Shown piece after piece: positions 1 through 7,143 of a stretch of DNA of 64,000 nucleotides. The notes beneath the pieces were generated by a model that worked only from the letters and a program-made list of their open reading frames with translations, was not told where the DNA came from and ran no database searches. A program made the translations under genes and the position numbers. Position 1 is the first letter of the stretch. Each line of letters begins with the position of its first letter. Source of the DNA: Candidatus Dechloromonas phosphorivorans (GTDB taxonomy: Bacteria; Pseudomonadota; Gammaproteobacteria; Burkholderiales; Rhodocyclaceae); assembly GCA_016709495.1 (NCBI GenBank), contig JADJMS010000002.1, forward strand, positions 1 through 64,000, in the 5' to 3' direction.

Positions 1-150
1 TCTAGACAAGTCGCCGCTCATCCGGCGGTGATGGAGTTTTGATAGTGGGAGGTTTTCGAGGTTTTCCCGCAATAATTCAGCGGTTGCAGGCGCTCCCAGC
101 GTCAAAGATATTCCGACTCGACGCGTTAAACTTTCTATCCTTCCTTTTTC

Positions 151-276
151 GACATCATTCTCCGGACGGAGGAGCTCAATCGCGAATTCCCAGCCGCCGA
201 TGTGGCGCTCGTGATCGACGCGAACGACACTCCTCCTCTACGTAACTGGCCTTATCTCGCGGGCAAGGTGACCTAG
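151..276 (+). pseudogene. Probable relic of NAD(P) transhydrogenase beta subunit (pntB), C-terminal fragment
   Basis: The frame starting at 151 reads DIILRTEELNREFPAADVAL and then VIDANDTP before a stop at 274-276. This resembles the part of PntB where YDIVLEM-EEIN-FADTDVALVIGAND precedes the NADP-binding end of the protein. The family's VIGAND reads VIDAND here. The ~60 C-terminal residues of the family are absent, and I cannot follow the match upstream in the same frame. No start codon or ribosome site fits. I read it as a decayed fragment. A chance resemblance is possible because the match is only about 27 residues long. Confidence 0.4.
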
Positions 277-493
277 GTGGCCTCGACCCAGAGATTTGTC
301 GGTTTTTCTTACACTTGGCCGAAGAGAGTCAAACCGAATACATTTAAGCTATTGTTTTTAATAGCCATAGCTCCCGGGCGCAATATTTGCTTTTATCGCG
401 ACATCCACGCAATAGACCGTTTCTGTGTCGTTTGCTGGCTAGCACTGATCCTTTATTCCCAAGAACTTTCAGATCCTTGATGGGAGGTCGCAC
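277..493. other. Intergenic stretch with no supported gene
   Basis: I see no convincing coding sequence here. A 67-codon open frame at 277-480 has no ribosome site and no recognisable protein character. The only clear signal is the ribosome-binding sequence GGGAGG at about 481-486, which serves the gene that starts at 494. Confidence 0.5.
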
Positions 494-1051
494 ATGCTTA
501 AGAAATTCGTAACCGCCGCAGTTATGGGTATTGCTGCCCATTCGTCGGCGTACGCGTCACTCGTTGGCGACACCGTCACGTCGGAGTACATATTTCCGAC
601 CGTGGGCTCAGTCTTTGGTTCGCGGTCGGACCTCGTTGGCGCAGGAGTTGAGGTCAACTGTCCAGCGGACGCGGGGGTATTCTGCTCCGCATTTGCACGA
701 CCGGCAACGATCGATATCGGCGGCTTTTCGATTCGTCTCAACGAAGCAGCCGGGTCGGCCTATAGTGGTGCATCGTTCAACGGCATACGCTGGTCTAGCC
801 TCGATTTTGGTGCTGGTTTGGGAATTGTAGGTTTTGCTTTGACCACAGATCTCGTGGGACTGTCTTTGGCCAACGTGTCGTTTACGACCGACTCGATCCA
901 ATTCAATGCTCAGGGACTGGACTTTTCACAAGCCCCGTATTTTGTTCAACTGGATCTTCAGGTCGGTGCGATTCCGGAGCCGGCGTCTCTTGCGCTGGCG
1001 GGACTCGGACTTTCTCTGCTCGGCTTCGCGCGTCGTCGCAGAGTTCGATAG
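494..1051 (+). CDS. PEP-CTERM sorting-domain exported protein
   Basis: An exported protein of 185 residues with the usual PEP-CTERM build. It has an N-terminal signal peptide (MLKKFVTAAVMGIAAHSSAYA), a Ser/Gly/Ala/Val-rich body with two cysteines near residue 55, and a C-terminal sorting signal from about residue 160. That signal is the Pro-Glu-Pro motif (IPEPASLALAGLG), a short hydrophobic helix and a terminal Arg cluster. In this family the tail is recognised by an exosortase (EpsH/XrtA type), and the protein is usually delivered to the surface or to exopolysaccharide. No exosortase gene is in the window. The ATG at 494 is supported by GGGAGG about 8 bases upstream. A hairpin terminator follows. 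The function of the body is unknown. Confidence 0.85.
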   Translation: MLKKFVTAAVMGIAAHSSAYASLVGDTVTSEYIFPTVGSVFGSRSDLVGAGVEVNCPADAGVFCSAFARPATIDIGGFSIRLNEAAGSAYSGASFNGIRWSSLDFGAGLGIVGFALTTDLVGLSLANVSFTTDSIQFNAQGLDFSQAPYFVQLDLQVGAIPEPASLALAGLGLSLLGFARRRRVR

Positions 1052-1076
1052 ACGAACTGAGCTTGATGCCGAGTTG

Positions 1077-1112
1077 ACGGGTGACTGCGACAACAGTCGC
1101 CCGTTTTGTTTC
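1077..1112 (+). terminator. Rho-independent terminator of the PEP-CTERM gene
   Basis: ACGGGTGACTG pairs with CAGTCGCCCGT (11 bp with one G-T pair) across a CGACAA loop and is followed by TTTTGTTT. It lies 25 bases after the stop codon of the gene ending at 1051. Confidence 0.75.
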
Positions 1113-1456
1113 TAAAACCGAACTGATTGGCTAGCGCCCTTTGAACCGTGGCGCGGTTTCTCACAATGCAACAACAGGCAAATGTCCAGGTGGTCCGCCC
1201 AGACCCTGCCTTATGGCAGCCCACCCTGCGACGCACCGCGCCCCCCAACGTTATCAACGTCACCATCCCGAGCAGATGCTGTGGTATCGCAATCTGGTGC
1301 TAACGCCGCTGGAGCTGATTCGACCGGAGCGTCACGCCGTTCGTGTGACGGCCCACTGGTGTCAAACGTCTGCTGAGCTCATAAAGCTCCAGTTAAATGG
1401 CTCAGGCGTCGAACGACAACAATGGGCACGTAGCAGCCGACCGGCGCAGCAAAAAT
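1113..1456. other. Non-coding stretch before the mobile element
   Basis: Several open frames cross this region on both strands, but none has a ribosome site or a recognisable product. A small inverted repeat (CGTCAC/GTGACG) lies at about 1330-1351. The left edge of the mobile element may lie anywhere in here; I could not find a direct repeat marking it. Confidence 0.4.
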
Positions 1457-1512
1457 CCACAGGGGGCACCGCCGACGGCCCTCTATAGCCAAGGCGGCGG
1501 CGCCCCCTGTGG
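1457..1512. repeat. Near-perfect 18-bp inverted repeat upstream of rep
   Basis: CCACAGGGGGC at 1457-1467 pairs exactly with GCCCCCTGTGG at 1502-1512. After one mismatch the stem continues with CCGCCG (1469-1474) against CGGCGG (1495-1500), so 17 of 18 positions pair around a loop of about 20 bases. The right arm is followed by GGTTTT. It sits about 320 bases upstream of rep and outside any gene. It could be an element end, a single-strand origin or a terminator; the sequence alone does not decide. Confidence 0.7.
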
Positions 1513-1608
1513 GGTTTTGCGGTGAAATCGCGACAGCCCCCCCCTCCTTGCAAACAAGTCAGTAACTCGATTACCATTTATAACGTCATAGGTAATTATC
1601 TGAAAGTT

Positions 1609-1723
1609 GGATAAGAGCCCCTCAAGACATATGGGCCAAAGTCGGAAATGGTGCCCCAGGTTGGCATAGAGACCAGCCTAGTGGGATAAGCCTCCGCAAG
1701 GATAAGCCGTCTTCGAGGATAAG
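1609..1723 (+). repeat. GGATAAG iteron-like repeats upstream of rep
   Basis: GGATAAG occurs at 1609-1615, 1684-1690, 1700-1706 and 1717-1723. The last three are spaced 16 and 17 bases apart, about one and a half helical turns. The inverse sense (TTATCC, TTATC) recurs inside the start of rep at 1978-1983 and 2014-2018. Short, regularly spaced repeats upstream of a replication initiator are typical initiator-binding iterons. That role is inferred from position and spacing. Confidence 0.5.
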
Positions 1724-1828
1724 TGCCCCGCGAGATTCCATTCCTGTGACTTCATCGTCCTTTAACCGACATGGAGTCCATCGCGTTCGCACGTTTCGAC
1801 TCCATTGTCATGAATGACTGGAGTCATC

Positions 1829-2949
1829 ATGTCCTCGATTCAAAAACCGCATCAAAGCCCCCTGCAACAGAATGAATGCAACAGCGAGTCAGCGACTGCG
1901 CGCACGGAGCGTCAGCACCGTACGCCCGGCGCCGACGAAGCAAGCCATTTCCCCGGTAGGGTAATACCGGGGGAAAGTTATCCACCCATTGGATTCCCCG
2001 AGAGTGGGGAAAGTTATCAAATCGTTGCCAGAGGAAAAAGAGCCTGCGTCATCGCCCACCCATTACCACACCCCGAGGTACAGGGCTATACCGCACTCAC
2101 TGATTACCTGAATTGCACCTTTCCTTTCTCAGAGGTCATCAGGACGTACGTCAGTTCATCGATCAACTGTTACGCATCCCAGGCATCAATATTTCGCACG
2201 CGAAAAACCGGGGTAAAGGCTTCAATGGCTATGAACGCTCCTACGATCTCGGGGATTTCGGCGCTCGTTTCGGCTACATCGGCCAAGCCGGCACGGCGCT
2301 TCTATCGCTACCTGGGCAAGCTTGTGCTGCAATTGCAGATTGGGCTCCTGTGGTTGAACTCCTGCGCGACCAGTACGGTGCCAGGATCACGCGATGGGAT
2401 GGGGCTGTCGACGACTTTCTAGGAACACACCCCGTCGATTGGGCAGTAGAGCGCTATCTGGGCGGGGATTTCACCAACGGCGGCAATAAACCGTCTTGCC
2501 GACAAGCAGGAAACTGGATTGAGCCCGATGGGACTGGCCGGACCTTTTATATCGGCAAGCGTAAGAACGGCAAGATGATCCGCATCTATGAAAAGGGTAT
2601 GCAGACCGGCCAAGCCTGGCACCCTTGGGTACGTTACGAAGTCGAGCTGCACAACGTTGATCGTGTTGTGCCGTGGGATGTTCTATTCAATCCTGGCCAG
2701 TACGTTGCCGGGGCATTCCCCAAGGCGCTTTCCTGGGTCAACGAAGAAATGTCTCGAATTCGCACCATTCAGGAGGAAGGATCGCTCGCCTATCAGCATC
2801 TGGTTAATTGTGCCGCCATTGCCTACGGTCCACTGGTCAATGTGATGCTTGAGGTCGAAGGATCGTCGGAAGCGGTAGTTAAGAAATTACGTAAGCCAGG
2901 AGTGCCGGCTCGACTTGCATTTCCGGTTGATCCCTTCACGCAGGGCTAA
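1829..2949 (+). CDS. Replication initiator, Rep_trans/RstA-like (PF02486), one frameshift near 2130
   Basis: This is a replication initiation protein of the Rep_trans/NicK/RstA type used by rolling-circle plasmids, filamentous phages and integrative elements. The first part (from 1829) includes ARGKRACVIAHPLPHP and GYTALTDYLNCTFPF. The rest continues one frame away with RGHQDVRQFIDQLL, ITRWDGAVDDFLG, and the family signature GRTFYIGKRKNGKMIRIYEKG followed by WVRYEVELH. One base appears to be missing near 2130 (TTCTCAGAGG). Joined, the product is about 374 residues. The start at 1829 is chosen because GGAG lies at 1820-1823. The first ~60 residues overlap two hairpins that look like an origin. 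The HTH gene follows 3 bases after the stop. Confidence 0.8.
1951..2018 (+). repeat. Twin hairpins each followed by AAAGTTATC (possible rolling-circle origin)
   Basis: CCCCGGTA (1951-1958) pairs with TACCGGGG (1965-1972) around a 6-base loop. TTCCCC (1994-1999) pairs with GGGGAA (2006-2011), also around a 6-base loop. Each hairpin runs into the same 13-base direct repeat GGGGAAAGTTATC (1970-1982 and 2006-2018). The unit lies in the 5' part of rep, where it encodes two GESY tetrapeptides. Nick sites of rolling-circle replicons often sit in or beside such hairpins within or next to rep. The assignment is inference. Confidence 0.5.
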
Positions 2950-2952
2950 ATC

Positions 2953-3278
2953 ATGAACACGCTCACCCTGCAACAGGCTGCCGCCTTACTGAAGATTCAT
3001 CCTGTCACGCTACAAGAGAAAGCGCGAGCTGGAGACATTCCCGGTGCCAAGATTGGCAAGTGCTGGGTGTTTCTTGAGATTGACCTGATCGAGCACATCC
3101 GGTCACAATATCCGCGGCGAGCGTTGCAGGGTGAGCATGAAAGGAACATCACATGTCACTCTTCAAACGCAAAGACTCCTCCAGTTGGTGGGTCAAAATC
3201 ATCATCGACGGACGAAAGATACAACGTAGCACTGGGACTGACGACAAAATCCAAGCCCAGAATTCCACGACCGGCTAA
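2953..3278 (+). CDS. Excisionase-like helix-turn-helix protein
   Basis: A small DNA-binding protein. Residues 1-50 form a MerR/excisionase-type winged helix (LTLQQAAALLKIHPVTLQEK, GDIPGAKIGKCWVFLEIDL), and a basic, Ser/Thr-rich tail follows. As given, the frame runs straight into the integrase to 4161 and looks like a fusion. This is probably an artefact: the integrase has its own start at 3153 in another frame, and two missing bases near 3260 and 3280 bring the frames together. With the first base restored, this gene stops at the TAA at 3276-3278, giving about 109 residues that overlap int by about 125 bases. A real fusion is possible but less likely. It would act with the integrase to direct excision. 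Confidence 0.65.
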
Positions 3279-4161
3279 AGCCCAGATGTGGGAACAGAAT
3301 CGTCTAGGGGTAAAAGCCAGACGATCATGGAAGGAAGCGGTAGTTCGTTGGCTGGAGGAAACTTCGGAGAAGGCCACGCACCAGGAGGACAAGCGCAAGC
3401 TGATCTGGCTTGATACCTACCTCGGGGCGCTGATGTTGGATGAGATCACCCTGGATGTGATCGACAGCATCAGAGCGGCCAAGCTCAAGGAAGCAGCCAA
3501 GGCAACGACCAACCGTTATTTGGCACTGACGCGCGCCATCCTGCTCCGTTCCAGGGATGAATGGGAATGGATCGACAAGGTGCCAAAGATTAGGCTCTTT
3601 AAAGAATCAGGAAGCCGTGAACGTTCTCTAACCAGAGAGCAGGCAGGACGTCTATTAGATGAGTTGCCGGAACACCAGCGCGATGTTGTTTTATTCGCTT
3701 TGGCAACTGGACTCAGACAAAGCAATGTCCTGCAGCTTGAGTGGTCACAGATCAACCTGGAACAGCGCCATGCATGGATTCATGCGGCGCAGTCGAAGAA
3801 CCGACGACCTATTGCCATTCCGTTGAATGAGGCAGCTTACGCTGTGCTCATGCGACAGAAGGGGAAACACCTAGAGCGAGTGTTTACGTTTCGGGGCAAG
3901 CCGTTGAATTCAGCCAACACGCCTGCTTGGAAAAAAGCATTGAAACGGGCTGGAATCGATAACTTCCGCTGGCATGATCTGAGGCATACTTGGGCAACGT
4001 GGCAGCGACAGGCTGGAACACCGACACATGAGTTACAACGATTGGGTGGGTGGCGAACAGGGGCAATGGTGGAGCGTTATGCTCATCTGGCGCCGGATCA
4101 TCTAGCTGTTGCAGCTTCGCGGTTAGATTCGTTGTTGATCGGCTACGATCTGGCTACGTAG
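3153..4161 (+). CDS. Tyrosine recombinase/integrase, two frameshifts near 3260 and 3280
   Basis: A phage-type site-specific recombinase. From the ATG at 3153 the N-terminal part reads MSLFKRKDSSSWWVKI and RKIQRSTGTDDKIQAQ, the usual Arm-binding start. Restoring one base at about 3260 and one at about 3280 gives EFHDRLKAQMWEQNRLG and joins it to the rest. The SAM-like core-binding domain (WKEAVVRWLEE, TTNRYLALTRAILL) is followed by the catalytic domain with the box I Arg in LATGLRQSNVLQL, HDLRHTWATW (H-x-x-R), LGGWRTGAMVERYAHL (His replaced by Trp, as is common) and the nucleophile Tyr in ERYAHL. It probably integrates the element that carries rep and the HTH gene. Confidence 0.8.
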
Positions 4162-4171
4162 CACCAGAAAT

Positions 4172-4198
4172 AAAAACGGCCTCCAACGCTGGAAGCCG
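4172..4198 (-). terminator. Rho-independent terminator of the tRNA-Lys operon
   Basis: Read on the minus strand, CGGCTTCCA pairs with TGGAGGCCG around a four-base loop (one mismatch) and is followed by TTTTT. It lies 10 bases past the encoded CCA of the downstream tRNA. It therefore separates the tRNA operon from the convergent integrase gene. Confidence 0.75.
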
Positions 4199-4207
4199 CT
4201 TGAATTC

Positions 4208-4283
4208 TGGTGGGGCGCGACAGATTCGAACTGTCGACCTACGGATTAAGAGTCCGCTGCTCTACCAACTGAGCTAGCGCCCC
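4208..4283 (-). tRNA. tRNA-Lys (anticodon CTT)
   Basis: The minus strand gives GGGGCGCTAGCTCAGTTGG at the 5' end and a seven-base anticodon pairing around loop CTCTTAA, so the anticodon is CTT (Lys, AAG codons). The T arm has GTTCGAATC and the acceptor closes with GCGCCCC. The discriminator A and CCA are encoded (4208-4211). Its length of 76 with CCA is normal. It is the second gene of a two-tRNA operon, with 16 bases between the genes. Confidence 0.95.
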
Positions 4284-4299
4284 AATCTTCGTAAAAATT

Positions 4300-4375
4300 T
4301 GGTGGGTCGGCCGAGATTCGAACTCGGGACCAACGGATTAAAAGTCCGCTGCTCTACCGACTGAGCTACCGACCC
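4300..4375 (-). tRNA. tRNA-Lys (anticodon TTT)
   Basis: The minus strand gives GGGTCGGTAGCTCAGTCGG, an anticodon loop CTTTTAA with anticodon TTT (Lys, AAA/AAG codons), GTTCGAATC in the T arm and a CCGACCC acceptor end with encoded CCA. It is first in the operon, directly after a strong sigma-70 promoter. Together with the neighbouring gene it covers both lysine isoacceptors. Confidence 0.95.
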
Positions 4376-4393
4376 ACACTTGAAGAGCGGCGA

Positions 4394-4422
4394 ATTATAT
4401 AGAGGCACCCATGCAGCGTCAA
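4394..4422 (-). promoter_or_regulatory. Sigma-70 promoter of the tRNA-Lys operon
   Basis: On the minus strand TTGACG (4417-4422) is followed by a 17-base spacer and a perfect TATAAT (4394-4399). The first tRNA base is at 4375, 19 bases past the -10 box. This matches the consensus very closely, as expected for a stable-RNA promoter. Confidence 0.85.
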
Positions 4423-4528
4423 CGGAACAAGCAGGAATTGAAGATTTGTTTATCTTGGTAAAGCCCATACTGCTCGCGATAGAAATGAATTTAGAATGGC
4501 CAATGTCACTTATTTTTTGGAGAAAACG

Positions 4529-5353
4529 ATGACAGAACAGGATATTTCACGATATCAGGACATCCTTGTCACCACAGCAACCGATGTCGGAATCAAGATT
4601 TTGGCAGCCATTGCCTTCTGGATGATTGGCCGCTGGCTGATCGGGATGGTGCTGGGCATGATCCGGGCTTCCCTGGAGAAACAGAAGGTTGATCCGACGG
4701 TACTGCGTTATGTCGGTTCAGTCGTCACGGTTACCTTGAACGTGCTATTGGTGGTTGGCATTCTCGGTTACTTCGGCATTCAGACGACAACCTTCGCAGC
4801 CCTGATTGCCGCTGCCGGCGTCGCAATCGGCATGGCCTGGTCAGGTTTGCTGGCCAACTTTGCGGCTGGTGCTTTCATTGTTGTCCTGCGCCCGCTCAAA
4901 GTCGGAGATTTCGTCACGGTTGCCGGCATTACCGGCACGGTAACTGAACTGGGTTTGTTTACTACGACGCTGAACACCCCGGATAACGTCCAGACCATCG
5001 TTGGCAACAACAAGGTATTTGGTGACACGATCCAGAATTTCTCGGTCAATCCGTTCCGCCGCGTTGATCTTAAATGCCAGCTTTCTGGTGCGGCTGATCA
5101 CAAGGCGGCAATGGCCCTCTTGCGCGAGAAAATTGCTGCCATTCCGAATGTTTTGGCGGAGCCTAAAGTCGATGTCGAGATTCTCGACTTCACCCTGGTC
5201 GGGCCGGTCCTGGCAGTTCGTCCTTATTGCCACACCGACAATTACTGGCAGGTGTATTTCGATACCAACAAGATGATTCGCGAGTCACTTGCCGAGGCAG
5301 GCTTCCCGGCACCGATGCCGGCGCAGAACGTGATCGTGACGCAATCGAATTAA
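4529..5353 (+). CDS. Small-conductance mechanosensitive channel (MscS family)
   Basis: An inner-membrane channel that opens under membrane tension to release solutes during hypo-osmotic shock. Three hydrophobic helices span roughly residues 15-40, 60-80 and 85-115. The third carries the Gly/Ala-rich pore pattern (AAAGVAIGMAWSGLLANFAAG). The MscS beta domain follows (VLRPLKVGDFVTVAGITGTV, NTPDNVQTIVGNNKVF), then a C-terminal alpha/beta domain ending near APMPAQNVIVTQ. At 274 residues it matches the classic short MscS form. I prefer the ATG at 4529 over 4496 because GGAGAA lies at 4519-4524 with good spacing. A strong terminator ends the single-gene unit. Confidence 0.92.
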   Translation: MTEQDISRYQDILVTTATDVGIKILAAIAFWMIGRWLIGMVLGMIRASLEKQKVDPTVLRYVGSVVTVTLNVLLVVGILGYFGIQTTTFAALIAAAGVAIGMAWSGLLANFAAGAFIVVLRPLKVGDFVTVAGITGTVTELGLFTTTLNTPDNVQTIVGNNKVFGDTIQNFSVNPFRRVDLKCQLSGAADHKAAMALLREKIAAIPNVLAEPKVDVEILDFTLVGPVLAVRPYCHTDNYWQVYFDTNKMIRESLAEAGFPAPMPAQNVIVTQSN

Positions 5354-5375
5354 GGTTTTTGAATTCAAGCCTTGA

Positions 5376-5399
5376 GGCCCGCCGAGTGCGGGCCTTTTT
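5376..5399 (+). terminator. Rho-independent terminator of the mscS-type gene
   Basis: GGCCCGC (5376-5382) pairs perfectly with GCGGGCC (5388-5394) across CGAGT, followed by five Ts. It lies between the channel gene and the convergent HDOD gene. Confidence 0.9.
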
Positions 5400-5401
5400 A
5401 T

Positions 5402-6238
5402 TCAGAAGCGCAGCGCAACAGTCAGGGATTCAACTTCGGCAGCAGATTCGGCAAGGATGCCGCTGAGTGTTTGCTCGTCGATAACTGAATCAATGATAGG
5501 CGCTGATCCACCATTGCGAATCGTGCCAATCTCATAGAGCGGCGAAGTCACCGGAGACAGTTCGTTGGCCAGCAAAAGCGTATCGCCCAGCGTAACCGGG
5601 GGCAGGGCCAGATAGCCTTCCCATTGGGCTTCGATTGCCTGCATGACGGCATCGGGCACGGCTAACCGGGTCAGAATGGCACGACCAATTTCGGCTTCAG
5701 CACTTTCTGCCCAGTCTCCGGGTTCGCCAACAAGCAAACCAGGAAAATCCTTGGCGCGCGAAATCAGGTAAAAACCACCGACTTCATGCACGATGCCGGC
5801 AAAAAGAGCTGTTTCCGGATCTTGATGGGTTACGCGACGGGCAATTACATGGGCTAAAGCCGCAACGTGCGCGGTATGCTCCCAAAGACGTGCTGCAATG
5901 CTGCGAATTTCGGGATCGCTTGACGCGCCAGCCATCTGTCTGGTTGCCAAGGCTGTCGCCAAAGTACGCAAGGTACGCAGGCCAATACGGGAAACCGCAT
6001 TGCGCACATCGGTAATTTTTTGCCCGGATCGGTTGTAAGCCACGCTATTGGCAATGGCGACAACCCTTGCAGCAAGAAGCGGCTCACCTACGACAAGGCG
6101 AGCGGCGGTATCGATGTGGCAATCCAGATCATCAAGGGCGCGCTGAATTTTTAGCGCGACATCAATACCAGTTGGGAAAACCAGATCGCCGCTTGCCGCT
6201 TGAGCGGTGATTGTCTTGAGGGCTTCGATTCGGTTCAT
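5402..6238 (-). CDS. HDOD domain signalling protein
   Basis: A 278-residue protein that is almost entirely one HDOD domain, a non-catalytic relative of HD hydrolases found in bacterial signalling and c-di-GMP-linked regulators. Typical landmarks are LVVGEPLLAARVVAIANSVAY near residue 45, VSRIGLRTLRTLATALATRQ near 85, LWEHTAHVAALAHVIAR near 120 and the loop ALFAGIVHEVGGFYLI near 145. HE appears where catalytic HD proteins have HD. There is no attached receiver or output domain. It stands alone, convergent with the channel gene and 29 bases upstream of metF's stop end. Its target is unknown. Confidence 0.85.
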   Translation of the reverse strand: MNRIEALKTITAQAASGDLVFPTGIDVALKIQRALDDLDCHIDTAARLVVGEPLLAARVVAIANSVAYNRSGQKITDVRNAVSRIGLRTLRTLATALATRQMAGASSDPEIRSIAARLWEHTAHVAALAHVIARRVTHQDPETALFAGIVHEVGGFYLISRAKDFPGLLVGEPGDWAESAEAEIGRAILTRLAVPDAVMQAIEAQWEGYLALPPVTLGDTLLLANELSPVTSPLYEIGTIRNGGSAPIIDSVIDEQTLSGILAESAAEVESLTVALRF

Positions 6239-6267
6239 ATCTGAATCTTACCCCCGACCAAGCCTTT

Positions 6268-7104
6268 TCAGTCGAGGCGCTTGCAGATTTCGGTGGTCAA
6301 CGCCGATTGATTCATGCAGTAAAAGTGCAAGCCGGGTGCGCCGCCCTTGAGCAAGCGTTCGCAGAGCTCGGTAACCACATCCAGACCGAAGGCGCGAATG
6401 GAGTCGGTATCGTCGCCATAACTTTCGAATTTTTTGCGCATCCAGCGCGGGATGTCTGTGCCACAGGCATCAGAAAAACGGGCAAGTTTGGTGAAACCAG
6501 CGATTGGCATGATGCCGGGAACGATGGGTACGGCGACACCCTGGGCGCGTGCTTCATCGACAAAATGGAAGTAGGCGTCGGCATTGAAGAAGTATTGGGT
6601 GATTGCCGAGTTGGCACCGGCGTTGACCTTGCGTACGAAGGCTTCGAGGTCATCCTTTGGGCTTTTCGCTTGCGGATGCCATTCCGGGTAGGCGGCGACT
6701 TCGATGCTGAACCAGTCGCCGGTTTCGGCACGGATGAATTCAACGAGTTCGTTGGCGTAGCGAAATTCGCCAGTTTCAGCCATGCCGGACGGCAGATCGC
6801 CACGCAAGGCAACGGTGCGTTTGATGCCGGCAGCTTTGTATTCGTTGAGGATTTCGCGAATGCTGTCACGCGTCGAGCCGATACAGGAAAGGTGCGGCGC
6901 GGCATCAAAGCCTTCGGCGGCAATTTCCTTGACTACGTTAAAGGTACGCTCGCGGGTTGAACCGCCGGCACCATAGGTTACGGAAAAAAAACTCGGATCA
7001 AGTTTTGCCAGCTCTTTGCGGGTTGACCGTAACTTCTCGATGCCTTCCGGCGTCTGAGGGGGAAAAAACTCAATGGAGATTTCTGTTTTCATCATTCGAC
7101 TCAA
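6268..7104 (-). CDS. metF: 5,10-methylenetetrahydrofolate reductase
   Basis: It reduces methylene-THF to methyl-THF with FAD, supplying the methyl group for methionine synthesis in the cytoplasm. The TIM-barrel sequence is complete: ISIEFFPPQTPEG at the start, FFSVTYGAGGSTRERT, LSCIGS, ALRGDLPSG, FSIEVAAYPEWHPQA, ITQYFFNADAYF and VPGIMPIAGF, ending APGLHFYCMNQS. It has 278 residues, close to the short bacterial form. Three in-frame ATGs cluster at 7104, 7095 and 7092, and the first is kept. It follows ahcY by 39 bases on the same strand and is probably co-transcribed under the SAH riboswitch. A GC-rich hairpin without a T run lies between the two genes. Confidence 0.95.
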   Translation of the reverse strand: MSRMMKTEISIEFFPPQTPEGIEKLRSTRKELAKLDPSFFSVTYGAGGSTRERTFNVVKEIAAEGFDAAPHLSCIGSTRDSIREILNEYKAAGIKRTVALRGDLPSGMAETGEFRYANELVEFIRAETGDWFSIEVAAYPEWHPQAKSPKDDLEAFVRKVNAGANSAITQYFFNADAYFHFVDEARAQGVAVPIVPGIMPIAGFTKLARFSDACGTDIPRWMRKKFESYGDDTDSIRAFGLDVVTELCERLLKGGAPGLHFYCMNQSALTTEICKRLD

Positions 7105-7143
7105 TGAAGTTGCCCCGACCGTTGCGGCCGGGGCGTATGTTAC

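Noticed and set aside
1141..1577. Several open frames of 60-115 codons on both strands
   Set aside because: No ribosome sites, no recognisable protein features, and they overlap a strong hairpin and repeats; GC-rich DNA gives such frames by chance.
4161..4283. Integration site inside the tRNA-Lys 3' end
   Set aside because: A terminator lies between int and the tRNA, and I found no second copy of the tRNA end on the far side of the element.
7105..7143. Terminator between ahcY and metF
   Set aside because: The hairpin (GCCCCGGCC/GGTCGGGGC, minus strand) has no T run, so I treat it as an intercistronic structure and keep the two genes in one transcript.
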